A DNA stretch of 64,000 bases from JALZUU01 sp964441245 (GTDB taxonomy: Bacteria > Bacteroidota > Bacteroidia > Chitinophagales > Saprospiraceae). The stretch lies in contig CAYTVR010000006.1 of NCBI GenBank assembly GCA_964441245.1, positions 1-64,000 on the forward strand. The letters run 5' to 3'. Under the pieces are notes generated by a model, which was given only the letters and a program-made list of their open reading frames with translations, had not been told where the DNA came from and ran no database searches. Numbering within the stretch: the stretch's first letter is position 1; each line of letters starts with the position of its first letter. Shown here one piece after another: positions 47,401 through 55,682 of the stretch. A program made the position numbers and the translations under genes.

Positions 47401-47604
47401 TTTTCGAACCCAATTGAATTTCCATAATCCATTCAAAGATTGCCGATAAGGAGATTCCTTTCGTTCTAATGTCAATAATTCTTCTCGATTGGCAAAAGGT
47501 ATGGCCGTAGCATGAGGGCGAATTTGTCCGACGTTAAAAATGGTAGGATTTTCCCAAAATATTTTATCTTCGTTTTCAATTTTAAAATCCTGATTCTTTT
47601 TCAC
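44470..47604 (-). CDS. lacZ: Beta-galactosidase, glycoside hydrolase family 2 (LacZ type)
   Basis: A 1044-residue protein with the full LacZ layout: jelly-roll (WENPTIFNVGQIRPHATAIPF, LNGLWKFNW), Ig-like domain, TIM-barrel with GVNRHEHDEVNGHV, acid/base Glu in SWSMGNEAGSG (about E474) and nucleophile Glu in LIMCEYAHAMGNS (about E536), and a C-terminal beta-sandwich (LKWYGRGPHENYPDRKTSAFI). The start is a GTG at 47604; no nearer ATG precedes the conserved N-terminus. There is no signal peptide, so it should act in the cytoplasm or periplasm on imported galactosides. The triplicated lectin-like gene is immediately downstream. The substrate could be a galactan fragment, given the GH86-like enzyme elsewhere in the window. 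Confidence 0.93.
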   Translation of the reverse strand: MKKNQDFKIENEDKIFWENPTIFNVGQIRPHATAIPFANREELLTLERKESPYRQSLNGLWKFNWVRKPEERPIDFYKNDYDVSEWKEIPVPANWELEGHGIPIYVNDRYPFEKNPPFIPHDYNPVGAYKRSFTIPQDWQNREVFIQFGAVKSAAHFWINGIYLGYNQGSKTPVEFNITPHLQEGENTISAEVYRWSDGAYLECQDFWRLSGMERDVFLWSAPKCHIRDFFIKADLDSEYLDGKLLLDIDLVRFDVDLVEGPYNVVVQLLNDQEETIFETVRKFSFAATKTDHELSFSSKISAPKKWTAETPHLYQLVLMLRNEKGDLLEVQGCRTGFRKLEIKNAQALVNGIPVLFKGVNRHEHDEVNGHVITEESMLEDIRLLKQFNFNAVRTAHYPNDARWYELCDQYGLYVIDEANIEAHGMGANFQKPFDEAAHTAKLPEWRAAHLDRIQRMVERDKNHPSIITWSMGNEAGSGPCFFEAYDWIKKRDQSRPVQYEQSGEAKNTDIVCPMYPKIEEIEAYAKKEIYRPLIMCEYAHAMGNSVGNLQDYWDVIENHPSLQGGFIWDWMDQGLVAFTENGERFWAYGGDFGGPEVPSDNNFCINGLVLPDRSPSPALWEVKKVYQSIKVKPKGSPNLFDELKTIIIQNYFDFILLENVKMHWVILEDGLEVEDGWISEFKLLPKAEKEIQLPISTLQQAGKEYFINVYFLTSKDQPMIPAEHEIAKEQFLWPNKLPKSTTENQSNDPLELTETEKEVLVKGNSFQIQISKTTGFIDQFILDDESIFSKGPRPNFWRAPIDNDLGNLMQFRLVMWQQASHEQVLKSCQTQKSNSIVIIESHFDLPSVKSEFKIIYTIHSDGCLAIKGQLIPGESTMPALPRLGFRMELPNSWSDLKWYGRGPHENYPDRKTSAFIAQYASTVSQQAHPYIRPQETGYKTDIRHLKIFNESEKGILIQSSSPFCMSALPYTIEDLSTGEGEQWLKHSYDLKPRDFITLLIDASQMGVGGDDSWGAHTHERYQIPFGKMEFGFEIRGLGGRTDS

Positions 47605-47868
47605 AAAGTTGTTTTTATATTTACATATTGGTTACTGGATGCTAGTTATTCATTGTTAGATATTCCAGCCTGTTCTCAGTTGAAACAATATTCCAAGTTC
47701 TGGAATCTGAGGCCTTCCGTCTCTTTTTTCTAAACGGACAAAGTCGTTGTTTCAAATTTGGTTAAAGACTTCTGAGATTGAACCTATTTTATAACATAAG
47801 CCGTAAAATACGGTCTTTTAACTTAGTAACACTTAAAAAGGGTATTCACTCAAATCTACTACAAAATT

Positions 47869-48777
47869 ATGATGAAATACAAATCAAATTTCGATTTTAT
47901 ATCCAAAGTTGTGGATCATTACGACAAACTTAAATATGCTTTATTGGAAGCACAGACTTTTGATCCGGAACATTATGGTTTTCCTGATTTTTATTATAAG
48001 GTGATGGAAACGGATCAACTTCGTGTAGATGCCTTCCGTGATGGTTTTAAAAAGTATAGAAATCTAAAAAACAAAGTGGTTTGTGAAATAGGTGTAGGTA
48101 CTTTGGCTTTGACCAAGCACTATTTACCTCAGGTCAAAAAAGCTTATTTGATTGAGAGTAATCCTAATGTTATTTCTTTTGTCAAAAAGGAATTAAAAAA
48201 GAAAGGTTGGGATAAAAAAGTGGAGTTGATTCATGGAGATGCTCTGACCGTGGAATTACCTGAAAAAGTAGATTATATTATTGGTGAATTAATGAGTATT
48301 TTTTGTGCCAACGAATTGCAGGTACAGATATTCAAACACATGCGTCAATTTTTAAAACCGAATGGTAAACTCCTTCCGGAAAAAATTATCAACTTGGCTC
48401 AATTGAGTTATACTGAATTTGATAAAGAACATCCACACTTCCCGATTTTCTTTACCCGGCATTTGCCGACTTTGTACACGCCTCAAAAGGTAGTCAACAC
48501 CATTAATTTATACAAAGAAAGAAAATTAGATATTCAGAAAAAAACAAAATTTCGACCCTTGCTAACTGGAACTGTAAATTCTATTTATTTAAATTCATGG
48601 ATTCAGGTAGCTGAAGGGGCCAACTTTACGGGGACGGATAGTTTGATGCCACCGACTGTCGTCAAATTGAAAAAAGCAGTTAAAGTAAAAACTGGTGAAT
48701 CTTTTGTTTTACACAGTGATTATCATTACGGTACTTCTTTGAATGAAGCGAAGTTTTGGTTGGTGAAGGAGAAATAG
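47869..48777 (+). CDS. PRMT-like SAM-dependent methyltransferase
   Basis: A 302-residue cytoplasmic protein with a class I methyltransferase core. Motif I is VCEIGVGTLAL (71-81), the acidic residue after beta-2 is E96, and GDAL (123-126) is near the adenine. The GELMSIFCANE loop has two glutamates, E140 and E149, with the same spacing as the double-E loop that grips arginine in protein arginine methyltransferases. The C-terminal half is beta-rich, as in PRMT barrels. It probably methylates a guanidino or amino group; the substrate is unknown. It converges with the 2OG-Fe dioxygenase gene. Confidence 0.75.
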   Translation: MMKYKSNFDFISKVVDHYDKLKYALLEAQTFDPEHYGFPDFYYKVMETDQLRVDAFRDGFKKYRNLKNKVVCEIGVGTLALTKHYLPQVKKAYLIESNPNVISFVKKELKKKGWDKKVELIHGDALTVELPEKVDYIIGELMSIFCANELQVQIFKHMRQFLKPNGKLLPEKIINLAQLSYTEFDKEHPHFPIFFTRHLPTLYTPQKVVNTINLYKERKLDIQKKTKFRPLLTGTVNSIYLNSWIQVAEGANFTGTDSLMPPTVVKLKKAVKVKTGESFVLHSDYHYGTSLNEAKFWLVKEK

Positions 48778-48874
48778 TGTTATGGTATTTAAGTGATTAG
48801 ACAACGAATATTCTCTGTTGTAGGAACGATGTTCATGATGCTTACTTTTCCAGATTGCTCTAATCTTGTTATTA

Positions 48875-49816
48875 CTATTTTTCGGTGATCACATTGATAT
48901 CTAGGCCGATGATATCACGCCATGCTTGGCCTGCTTTGGGGTCTTTGATATAGAATGGTGTGACATGATGCCAAAGATCGGTGCCATAAATAATTTCATC
49001 TCTCGTATCTGCTTGGAAGACAAATTCTCCAGGTTGGAGGGTATGTCGATAGATAATTTCTTTTTTACCGTTTGGGCGCAATTCAATGATTTGAGTTTGT
49101 CCACCTTTCAGGTTAATTCTATTAATGACCAGCGCTGAAATGATAAAATCAGCGCCATCTTCATGAGCGCCTTCGGGAGAATTATCACCAGGTTTATCTT
49201 TGATGGCTTGTACGCTCATGAAGTGAGCGGTCATGCTCACCTTACTGACTTTCTTTTTCCAGCTTTGTTGAACGACCTTAAATATTGCTTTCATAAAATT
49301 ATAAAACAAATCATTTTCTACATGCGCAGCAGGTGATTCTACAAATACTCTGGGCCACGAGCGAAAGTCCTTCTCCCCTACTTCTTGCACAAATTGTGGT
49401 ACCTTTTGTCTCTTTACAGAAATCCCTCTTTTCGTTTCTTTCAAAATAAATTGTGCTACTGACCGTCGCCGCCAAGGTTGAATATTATCAAATGTTTTTC
49501 GATCTTTAGGCTTTAATTGTCCAATCCATTTTCGATAAGACCGTTTGTCTTTTTTCCCTAAAAAATAATCTTTAAATCTACTTTTTAAAATGTCTTGATC
49601 TTTTGGAAAAGCACGAATCAATAATTCTACTTGCAAGCGTCGTACATCATATGGATCCCAAGGCAACTCTGAAAAAAGTCGAGACATGAATGCGACCAAT
49701 TGATCCCCTGGCAATTCTAAGTCCGCTAAAGAAGCAGCTAAAATCGGAGATTTTATTTTTCGACCTAATTGCTTTGAAATGCTTTTTTCAGTAATAGGTG
49801 CTTTTAATTTCGACAT
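48875..49816 (-). CDS. 2OG-Fe(II) dioxygenase family protein (PF10014/IDO-like)
   Basis: A 313-residue cytoplasmic protein. The C-terminal half has the iron-site pattern of the 2OG-Fe dioxygenase family that includes L-isoleucine hydroxylase: PEGAHEDGADF with H218 and D220, INRINLKGGQTQII, and LWHHVTP with the distal His (283 or 284). The N-terminal ~150 residues (ELPWDPYDVRRLQVELLIRAF...) are not recognised and make the protein longer than typical free amino-acid hydroxylases. It likely hydroxylates an amino acid or peptide with 2-oxoglutarate and O2. The methyltransferase gene is convergent, 97 bp between stops. Confidence 0.75.
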   Translation of the reverse strand: MSKLKAPITEKSISKQLGRKIKSPILAASLADLELPGDQLVAFMSRLFSELPWDPYDVRRLQVELLIRAFPKDQDILKSRFKDYFLGKKDKRSYRKWIGQLKPKDRKTFDNIQPWRRRSVAQFILKETKRGISVKRQKVPQFVQEVGEKDFRSWPRVFVESPAAHVENDLFYNFMKAIFKVVQQSWKKKVSKVSMTAHFMSVQAIKDKPGDNSPEGAHEDGADFIISALVINRINLKGGQTQIIELRPNGKKEIIYRHTLQPGEFVFQADTRDEIIYGTDLWHHVTPFYIKDPKAGQAWRDIIGLDINVITEK

Positions 49817-49995
49817 TTTATATTTGGGTTGGATATTGATTCTTCATTCTTTTTTAGATCGAATTTAAGTCGATTCTCCGACTTGCTTATTTGTTTTTTG
49901 CCTTTTCTATTGCGAATATGAAAGTTCACCTATTCTTCATCTTAGCCTGTATGCCAACCTATCCCCCATGCAGTTAAATCATCAAATCATCCAGC

Positions 49996-50556
49996 CTATT
50001 CTAACCAAACAAAGTTTGACACAAACACTCCTGTCGAACAATCATCCATACACCCTTTCATGGCATATCCACATGATTTCACAATTCCAATTTCATTGAC
50101 TGAAAAGTAAATACTATTTTCCGCTTCATTCGCTTGAAGGCTTTTATTTCCACAATCATCATATACTTGATCTAATAGAACTCCTTTAAATCCTTTGTCA
50201 TTTTTATTAATATCGTCCCCTTCTTCTTTAAAGACTTGAATTTCACTTTGAGTCAATCGATTTTTTTTGTCTCGCTGGGTTTCTAAAAATTCTCTTGATA
50301 TTAATTGGCCATTTCTAACGACTATTTTTGTGGTATTGCGGTAGCCAACCCATGAAGCAAAACTCACGTCATAAGCATAAGAATTGTTATGAGTCTTTTT
50401 TAATTTATTCCAATTATTAAGACTTTTATTGAAGTTGGTTTCAATCTCACTATTAGATATTTTAATACGATTAGATGTAGAACATGAAATCGTCATAAAC
50501 ATTAAAAATAATATTCCTGATTTTAGGATTCCTATTTTAATTTCTTTCGTAGTCAT
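49996..50556 (-). CDS. Putative lipoprotein, DUF6174-like
   Basis: A 186-residue exported protein with MTTKEIKIGILKSGILFLMF followed by MTISCS, giving a lipobox-type Cys near residue 25. The body has LNNWNKLKKTHNNSYAYDVSF and KIVVRNGQLISREF, the layout of DUF6174, and a C-terminal Cys-rich part (KSCGYAMKGCMDDCSTG) that probably forms disulfides. Function unknown. It is transcribed alone, with a 299-bp upstream gap in which I saw nothing definite. Confidence 0.6.
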   Translation of the reverse strand: MTTKEIKIGILKSGILFLMFMTISCSTSNRIKISNSEIETNFNKSLNNWNKLKKTHNNSYAYDVSFASWVGYRNTTKIVVRNGQLISREFLETQRDKKNRLTQSEIQVFKEEGDDINKNDKGFKGVLLDQVYDDCGNKSLQANEAENSIYFSVNEIGIVKSCGYAMKGCMDDCSTGVFVSNFVWLE

Positions 50557-50855
50557 TTGCTTTTATTTATTTCCATTTTCAATCCTCCAAATTAATCATT
50601 TTGAGTTCAATTTCCAATTACATTTTCATGATTTACAACTATTCAAATTTCAGACATCCCACTATCCAAAATTTCTTTTCAAAACAATCACCAATATTTC
50701 ACAGAAGGTAATAGCTATATCCGTTTTTATATTTCCAAAAGTATTTCTTTGACGTTTGTCGAAAAAAAAAACCTATTAAGCGGTTTTTTTTGATTTTAAT
50801 ACTCCATTGAAATAGATTAGTACTATCAATCGTGAACATCTAAAAAATCAAAATT

Positions 50856-51098
50856 ATGTATACTTATAAATTTGTCAACATCGACCACAGCATGTGGACC
50901 GGAAAACCAAAAGAAAACTTAGAGGAGGTGATCGAACACTTAGCTGGCCAAGGATGGCGCTTAGTGCAAATTGCCCAAGACTATGGATCAATGTGGTACA
51001 AAGGTAGAATTAGGACCAAGATTATTTTTGAAAAAGAGGCGACAGAAGCCTTTCACGAGCCGATGTATCAAGAAGAATATGCTGATAATTTTGTTTAG
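50856..51098 (+). CDS. DUF4177-like small protein
   Basis: An 80-residue cytoplasmic protein with the DUF4177 pattern: YKFVNIDHSMWTGKPKENLEEVIEHLAGQGWRLVQIA ... IIFEKEA. It should form a small alpha/beta fold. No role is known. A very stable hairpin follows 17 bp after the stop. Confidence 0.7.
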   Translation: MYTYKFVNIDHSMWTGKPKENLEEVIEHLAGQGWRLVQIAQDYGSMWYKGRIRTKIIFEKEATEAFHEPMYQEEYADNFV

Positions 51099-51110
51099 AC
51101 TATTTAGGTG

Positions 51111-51167
51111 TTAGGGAGTCAGAAGGCCCGCGGTCGAAACGATCGCGGGCCTTCTGACTCTTCCCTA
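51111..51167. terminator. Strong GC-rich bidirectional terminator between convergent genes
   Basis: GAGTCAGAAGGCCCGCG (51116-51132) pairs perfectly with 51144-51160, and the inner bases extend the stem to a tight AAA loop with one G-T pair. Outer TAGGGA/TTCCCTA pairs run into the stop codon of the minus-strand gene at 51165. Its GC content is far above the surroundings and it lacks a long T-run, so it may be a repeat element serving as a terminator. Confidence 0.75.
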
Positions 51168-51911
51168 GCCTCTTACCTCTTTTAACCGATACACTAATAA
51201 TTGGAGTTGCTCAAAATCAACAATTTTCATTTTCAACCACACATAATAATTCTTTTCCTCTTTTTGCATTTGAACAACTAAAAAACCATCTTCCACTCCA
51301 TTCCAATTCCCATATTCAATGTCGTAGTGAATAGACCATTCAGGATTAGGATTGAGTTCTTTCGTAGCATCGCGATAAGTCAATAAAAATTCTCCTCTAT
51401 CAAAACCAGCCTGATGATCTATTTCATCTCCTTGACGGAAAACGGCAGGTGAAACAATGTCAATTGGATCTTCGATATCGAGAGTTCCGTTATAAGTTCG
51501 ATTGGCATTATAGTTTTCAACAAATTTGACCTCTCCCTCTGTAGTCGTTTCTTGGAAAGAACACAATCTTGCTGCTGCCGTAGCCACACCAATAGTCGTT
51601 TCTTCAGAAATGGTCTCTACTTTTATTTCCCGAATATAAGTCCCCAATGGTTGATCCTCTCCAGAAATACTAAATCGCAAATCCGCAATATTATCTCCAT
51701 CTATCATCAAATCATAAGCCGTCATTTCTGCAAAAGAATAAGTGATGACTTCATCGACTCTCACAGTAAATTGAGTGGAATCAATTTTCAAGAACGATTC
51801 TAACTGATTTTCTGGATTACGTGGATTCGTAATTTCTCCTGACAAATCTTTTTCTTGTTGACAGGCAAATAGAAATCCAATGAGGCATAAATAAAATAAT
51901 TTGTTTTTCAT
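51165..51911 (-). CDS. Hypothetical lipoprotein
   Basis: A 248-residue exported protein starting at ATG 51911 (MKNKLFYLCLIGFLFACQQEKDLSGE), with a clear lipobox ending in Cys17. An 11-codon extension to a TTG is rejected because it hides the signal. The mature part is beta-rich (FTVRVDEVITYSFAEMTAYDLMIDGD, GEFLLTYRDATKELNPNPEWSIHYDIE). No family was recognised. It starts 43 bp after the mutS stop on the same strand and may be read from the mutS transcript. Confidence 0.6.
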   Translation of the reverse strand: MKNKLFYLCLIGFLFACQQEKDLSGEITNPRNPENQLESFLKIDSTQFTVRVDEVITYSFAEMTAYDLMIDGDNIADLRFSISGEDQPLGTYIREIKVETISEETTIGVATAAARLCSFQETTTEGEVKFVENYNANRTYNGTLDIEDPIDIVSPAVFRQGDEIDHQAGFDRGEFLLTYRDATKELNPNPEWSIHYDIEYGNWNGVEDGFLVVQMQKEEKNYYVWLKMKIVDFEQLQLLVYRLKEVRG

Positions 51912-51953
51912 GTCTTTATATTTTTGGTAATATTTTTCTTTCAAAAAAAAATT

Positions 51954-54608
51954 CTACTCCAACATCTTCTTCAGCTCGTTCAACTTCATCATACACTCAA
52001 TCGGAGTCATTCCATTCAGATCAATTTCTGATAAGCTTTCTTTTATTTTTTCCGCCAAGGGATCATTACTTTCAAATATTTTGAGCTGCATGGATTCTGT
52101 TGGCATTTGTTGAAGCGTATCTTTTAGCTCCGCAGGTTTGCCACCGTTGGCTTCGTTGGAAATAGATTTTTGTTCGAGTTGTTTTAATATTTCAGTAGCT
52201 CGTTTGACCACTGATTGAGGCATTCCAGCTAATTTGGCGACATAGATTCCAAAGCTATGATTTGATCCACCAGGGATTAATTTTCGTAAGAAAATAACTT
52301 TCTGACCAACCTCTTTTGTAGCAATACTATAATTTCTAATTCTAGGAAATTTATTGGCCAATTCATTCAATTCATGATAATGAGTGGCGAATAATGTTTT
52401 TGGGCGGTGTTGTCCATTGTTATGTAAAAATTCTGCAATCGACCAGGCAATAGAGATCCCATCATAAGTACTCGTCCCTCGACCAATTTCATCCAAAAGG
52501 ATCAAACTGCGTTCAGAAATATTATTCATGATACTCGCCGTCTCATTCATTTCCACCATAAAAGTAGATTCTCCAGATGAAATATTATCCGATGCTCCTA
52601 CTCGAGTAAACACTTTATCGACCAAGCCTATTTTTGCAGATTTAGCGGGTACAAATGATCCCATCTGAGCCATCAAACAAATCAATGCCGTTTGACGTAA
52701 AAGTGCAGATTTACCCGCCATGTTGGGTCCCGTAATCATCAAAATCTGTTGATCTTCATTGTCGAGATGTACATCATTGGGAACGAAGGTTTCCCCCAAA
52801 TCCAAATGCTGTTCAATCACCGGATGTCGACCTTCTTCAATTTCAATTTTAAATCCATCATCAATGATCGGACGGCAATAATTATTTTTGGTCGCAATTT
52901 GTGCAAAAGAAAGTAGACAATCTACTCGAGCAATCAAACTAGCATTGTGCTGAACAGGTTCAATAAATTCAGCAATCGAAAGAATGAGTTGAGCAAACAA
53001 TTGTTCTTCAATGACTAAAATCTTTTCTTCTGCTCCTAAGATTTTCGCTTCCAGCTTTTTGAGTTCCTCGGTGATATAACGTTCTGATCCGGTGAGTGTT
53101 TGTTTGCGCGTCCAGTCATCTGGAACGAGACCTTTATTTTTATATTTATTGGTGACTTCTAAATAATAACCGAAGACATTATTGAAGCCAATTTTTAAAT
53201 TATCAATTCCTGTTCTCTCTGCTTCGGTTCGTTGAATTTCTAATAAAAGATCTTTACTGTTTTTAACAATGTGTCGTAGTTCATCCAATTCATCATGAAT
53301 GCCATCGGCCATCACTCCGCCTTTAGATAGATTGACTGGGGGATCTTCTAAGACTTCTTTTTCAATCTGATCCCGCAATAATTGACATGAATTTAAGCCA
53401 GCTCCAATTTTTTGTAAGTAATCATTTTCACAATTAGTGAGTATATCTTTAACTGGTTCTATCGCATCCAAGGATCGTTTTAATTGAACGACTTCTCGAG
53501 GATTTATTTTTCCTAAAGGAACTTTCGAAATCAATCTTTCTAAATCACCAACTACTCTAATGGAGTTTTTAATCTCTTCACTCAGTTCATTTTGTTGCGT
53601 AAAATATTGCACCATTTCCAAGCGACTTTCAATCTGCGTTGGAATGTTTAAAGGCAATACGACCCATTTCCTCATCAAACGTGCGCCCATGGGCGAAATC
53701 GTTTTATCCATGATATCCAACAAAGAAATGCCACCTTCGTTGGGACTATAAATCAATTCTAAATTTCGAATCGTAAATCGATCTAACCAAACATAGCGAT
53801 CGGCATGTAATCGACTAATGGTCGTGATGTGTTTGAGGTTATTATTTTCGGTTGTAGCCAAATAATGTAAAATAGAACCCGCAGCAATTTGCGACAATTC
53901 TAATTCTTCTACACCAAATCCTTTTAAGTTTTGTACTTCAAAATGCGCTAATAATTTTTCACGGGTATAATCTGTTGTAAAAATCCATTCATCTAATGGA
54001 TAAGTATATATTTTGTCCCCAAACAGTGCGTCAAAATCTTTTTGACGGCCTTTGGTAAAGATGATTTCTGAAGGTTGAAAACTTTGGATCAATTTATCAA
54101 TGTAGGAAGCATCTCCTTCACTAACCATAAATTCTCCTGTGGATAAATCAAGAAAAGCAATCCCAAAGCTATTCTTTTTACCAAATTGCACCGATGCTAA
54201 AAAGTTATTGCTTTTGTGATCCAATAATTTATCACCTGTAGCTACTCCAGGAGTCACCAATTCAGTCACCCCTCGCTTGACTATTTTCTTTTCCTTACTC
54301 GGTTTTTCTAGTTGCTCACAAATGGCTACACGATAACCAGCTCGCACCATTCGAGGCAAATAATTATCTAAGGAATGATAAGGAAATCCGGCAAGCGGCA
54401 CATCGCTACCACCGTTATTTCGTTTGGTAAGTGTAATTCCGAGTACTTGGGAAGCGGTGATGGCGTCTTCGCCAAAGGTTTCGTAAAAGTCTCCAACCCT
54501 AAACAGTAAGATAGCGTCAGGATATTTTGATTTTACTGATGCGTATTGCTGCATTAATGGGGTGACCTTTTTCTTCTTTTTTACGACTGTTTTCTCCTTT
54601 TTTGTCAA
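51954..54608 (-). CDS. mutS: DNA mismatch repair protein MutS
   Basis: A full-length 884-residue MutS. The mismatch-binding domain has TPLMQQYASVKSKYPDAILL and FRVGDFYETFGEDA, including the Phe-x-Glu wedge motif. The clamp and lever regions follow, then the ABC-type ATPase with Walker A GPNMAGKSALLRQ, LILLDEIGRGTSTYDG and FATHYHELNEL. It recognises mismatched bases and recruits MutL. The start is a TTG at 54608; the first in-frame ATG (residue 19) would remove the conserved TPL, so TTG is preferred. A Lys-rich stretch (VVKKKKKV) precedes the core. Transcription runs from the divergent region shared with a TerB-like gene. Confidence 0.97.
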   Translation of the reverse strand: MTKKEKTVVKKKKKVTPLMQQYASVKSKYPDAILLFRVGDFYETFGEDAITASQVLGITLTKRNNGGSDVPLAGFPYHSLDNYLPRMVRAGYRVAICEQLEKPSKEKKIVKRGVTELVTPGVATGDKLLDHKSNNFLASVQFGKKNSFGIAFLDLSTGEFMVSEGDASYIDKLIQSFQPSEIIFTKGRQKDFDALFGDKIYTYPLDEWIFTTDYTREKLLAHFEVQNLKGFGVEELELSQIAAGSILHYLATTENNNLKHITTISRLHADRYVWLDRFTIRNLELIYSPNEGGISLLDIMDKTISPMGARLMRKWVVLPLNIPTQIESRLEMVQYFTQQNELSEEIKNSIRVVGDLERLISKVPLGKINPREVVQLKRSLDAIEPVKDILTNCENDYLQKIGAGLNSCQLLRDQIEKEVLEDPPVNLSKGGVMADGIHDELDELRHIVKNSKDLLLEIQRTEAERTGIDNLKIGFNNVFGYYLEVTNKYKNKGLVPDDWTRKQTLTGSERYITEELKKLEAKILGAEEKILVIEEQLFAQLILSIAEFIEPVQHNASLIARVDCLLSFAQIATKNNYCRPIIDDGFKIEIEEGRHPVIEQHLDLGETFVPNDVHLDNEDQQILMITGPNMAGKSALLRQTALICLMAQMGSFVPAKSAKIGLVDKVFTRVGASDNISSGESTFMVEMNETASIMNNISERSLILLDEIGRGTSTYDGISIAWSIAEFLHNNGQHRPKTLFATHYHELNELANKFPRIRNYSIATKEVGQKVIFLRKLIPGGSNHSFGIYVAKLAGMPQSVVKRATEILKQLEQKSISNEANGGKPAELKDTLQQMPTESMQLKIFESNDPLAEKIKESLSEIDLNGMTPIECMMKLNELKKMLE

Positions 54609-54809
54609 AGCTTAAGATTTCTTTATGAAGTGGTTGAAGCATGGCTGCTTATGCGAAAAATGCAGATCTAAATTTTTAAAAGCATATTTTTAAATACCTC
54701 CAAATCCAGATAGCTTTCCGAATGGGAAGAAAATAATGGAATAGAGATTCTCTAATCTATGTTTTGCTTATTAAGAAAACAACCTCTATATATTGCTAAT
54801 AGATCGAAA

Positions 54810-54817
54810 CAAAGATA
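54810..54817 (-). promoter_or_regulatory. mutS: Candidate -7 promoter element of mutS
   Basis: CAAAGATA reads TATCTTTG on the minus strand, an exact match to TAnnTTTG, about 200 bp before the mutS start. A twin site lies on the other strand at 54851, making a symmetric divergent promoter. Confidence 0.45.
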
Positions 54818-54850
54818 GATTTTAATCCGTGATAATTGAATTTTTCGCTG

Positions 54851-54858
54851 TATCTTTG
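54851..54858 (+). promoter_or_regulatory. Candidate -7 promoter element of the TerB-like gene
   Basis: TATCTTTG, an exact TAnnTTTG match followed by GCC, lies 141 bp before the ATG at 54999. The divergent partner site is at 54810-54817. Confidence 0.45.
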
Positions 54859-54998
54859 CCGAAATTTTTACGTCTAAATCGAGACATCACAGATTTTTAC
54901 TATTTTCGCGCCAAGATTGTGTTTCTAGGTGAAAAACGAGTTAAAACATAGTCTAAATGCAGAAAACATCATTTTCAAACAAAAAATAAATCATTCTC

Positions 54999-55481
54999 AT
55001 GATTCCACAATTTGAAGGGTTGACCAATGAAGAAGCTAATTTATTGACTGATACTATTCCCTTAGTGACTATTTTGATCGCTGGTGCAGATGGAAATATT
55101 GATCAAGAAGAAAAAGATTGGGCGACCAAACTGACTAAGATTAGAGGATATGCTCATCCAGAGACCTTACAAGATTATTATCAAAAAGTAGGTGATAATT
55201 ATGAAGAGCGTTTAACTTCTTTAATTAATAATCTACCTGATGATACTGATCAACGAAATAAATTGATTAGTGAAAAACTAGCGGAGCTTAATCATATTTT
55301 TCCAAAATTGGATGAAAATTTAGCTTACCGACTATATGAAAGTTTCACTACATTTGCTGATCACGTAGCTCGTGCATCTGGTGGTTTCTTACGTTTTGGA
55401 TCTATTTCGAAAGCAGAAGCAGCATATGTCAAACTACCAATGATTACTCCTGTAGAAATTACTCCAGAAGAAGAATCATAA
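54999..55481 (+). CDS. TerB-like domain protein 1
   Basis: A 160-residue cytoplasmic, all-helical protein. IAGADGNIDQEEKDWA (about residues 28-43) is the acidic metal-binding-like motif of TerB/DjlA-type domains, which were first seen in tellurite resistance. The end is a Pro-rich tail (PMITPVEITPEEES). The other tellurite genes are absent, so tellurite resistance is not implied. The second TerB-like gene follows on the same strand after a terminator. Confidence 0.6.
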   Translation: MIPQFEGLTNEEANLLTDTIPLVTILIAGADGNIDQEEKDWATKLTKIRGYAHPETLQDYYQKVGDNYEERLTSLINNLPDDTDQRNKLISEKLAELNHIFPKLDENLAYRLYESFTTFADHVARASGGFLRFGSISKAEAAYVKLPMITPVEITPEEES

Positions 55482-55507
55482 GTTCAAATCGGTTAAAATA
55501 ATCTATA

Positions 55508-55544
55508 CAAAAGGTGGAAATTATCTAATAGTTTCCACCTTTTG
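55508..55544 (+). terminator. Terminator between the two TerB-like genes
   Basis: A perfect 13-bp stem (55508-55520 / 55532-55544) with an 11-nt loop and T-rich 3' side, 27 bp after the first TerB-like gene. The second gene therefore probably has its own promoter. Confidence 0.85.
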
Positions 55545-55682
55545 TTTTGATAGGCTATCAAAATAGATCGAATTCTTTCATTTTTGGAAATTTATCACTT
55601 AATTTACGATATCGACTTTTCCAATTTAGGGTGATCGAACCAATGTTATAAACCACTATTGAACCAAACTATATAAGAAACA

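Noticed and set aside
54640..54642. An ATG upstream of mutS as its start codon
   Set aside because: It is not in frame with mutS; TTG 54608 is the best start that keeps the conserved TPLMQQY segment.
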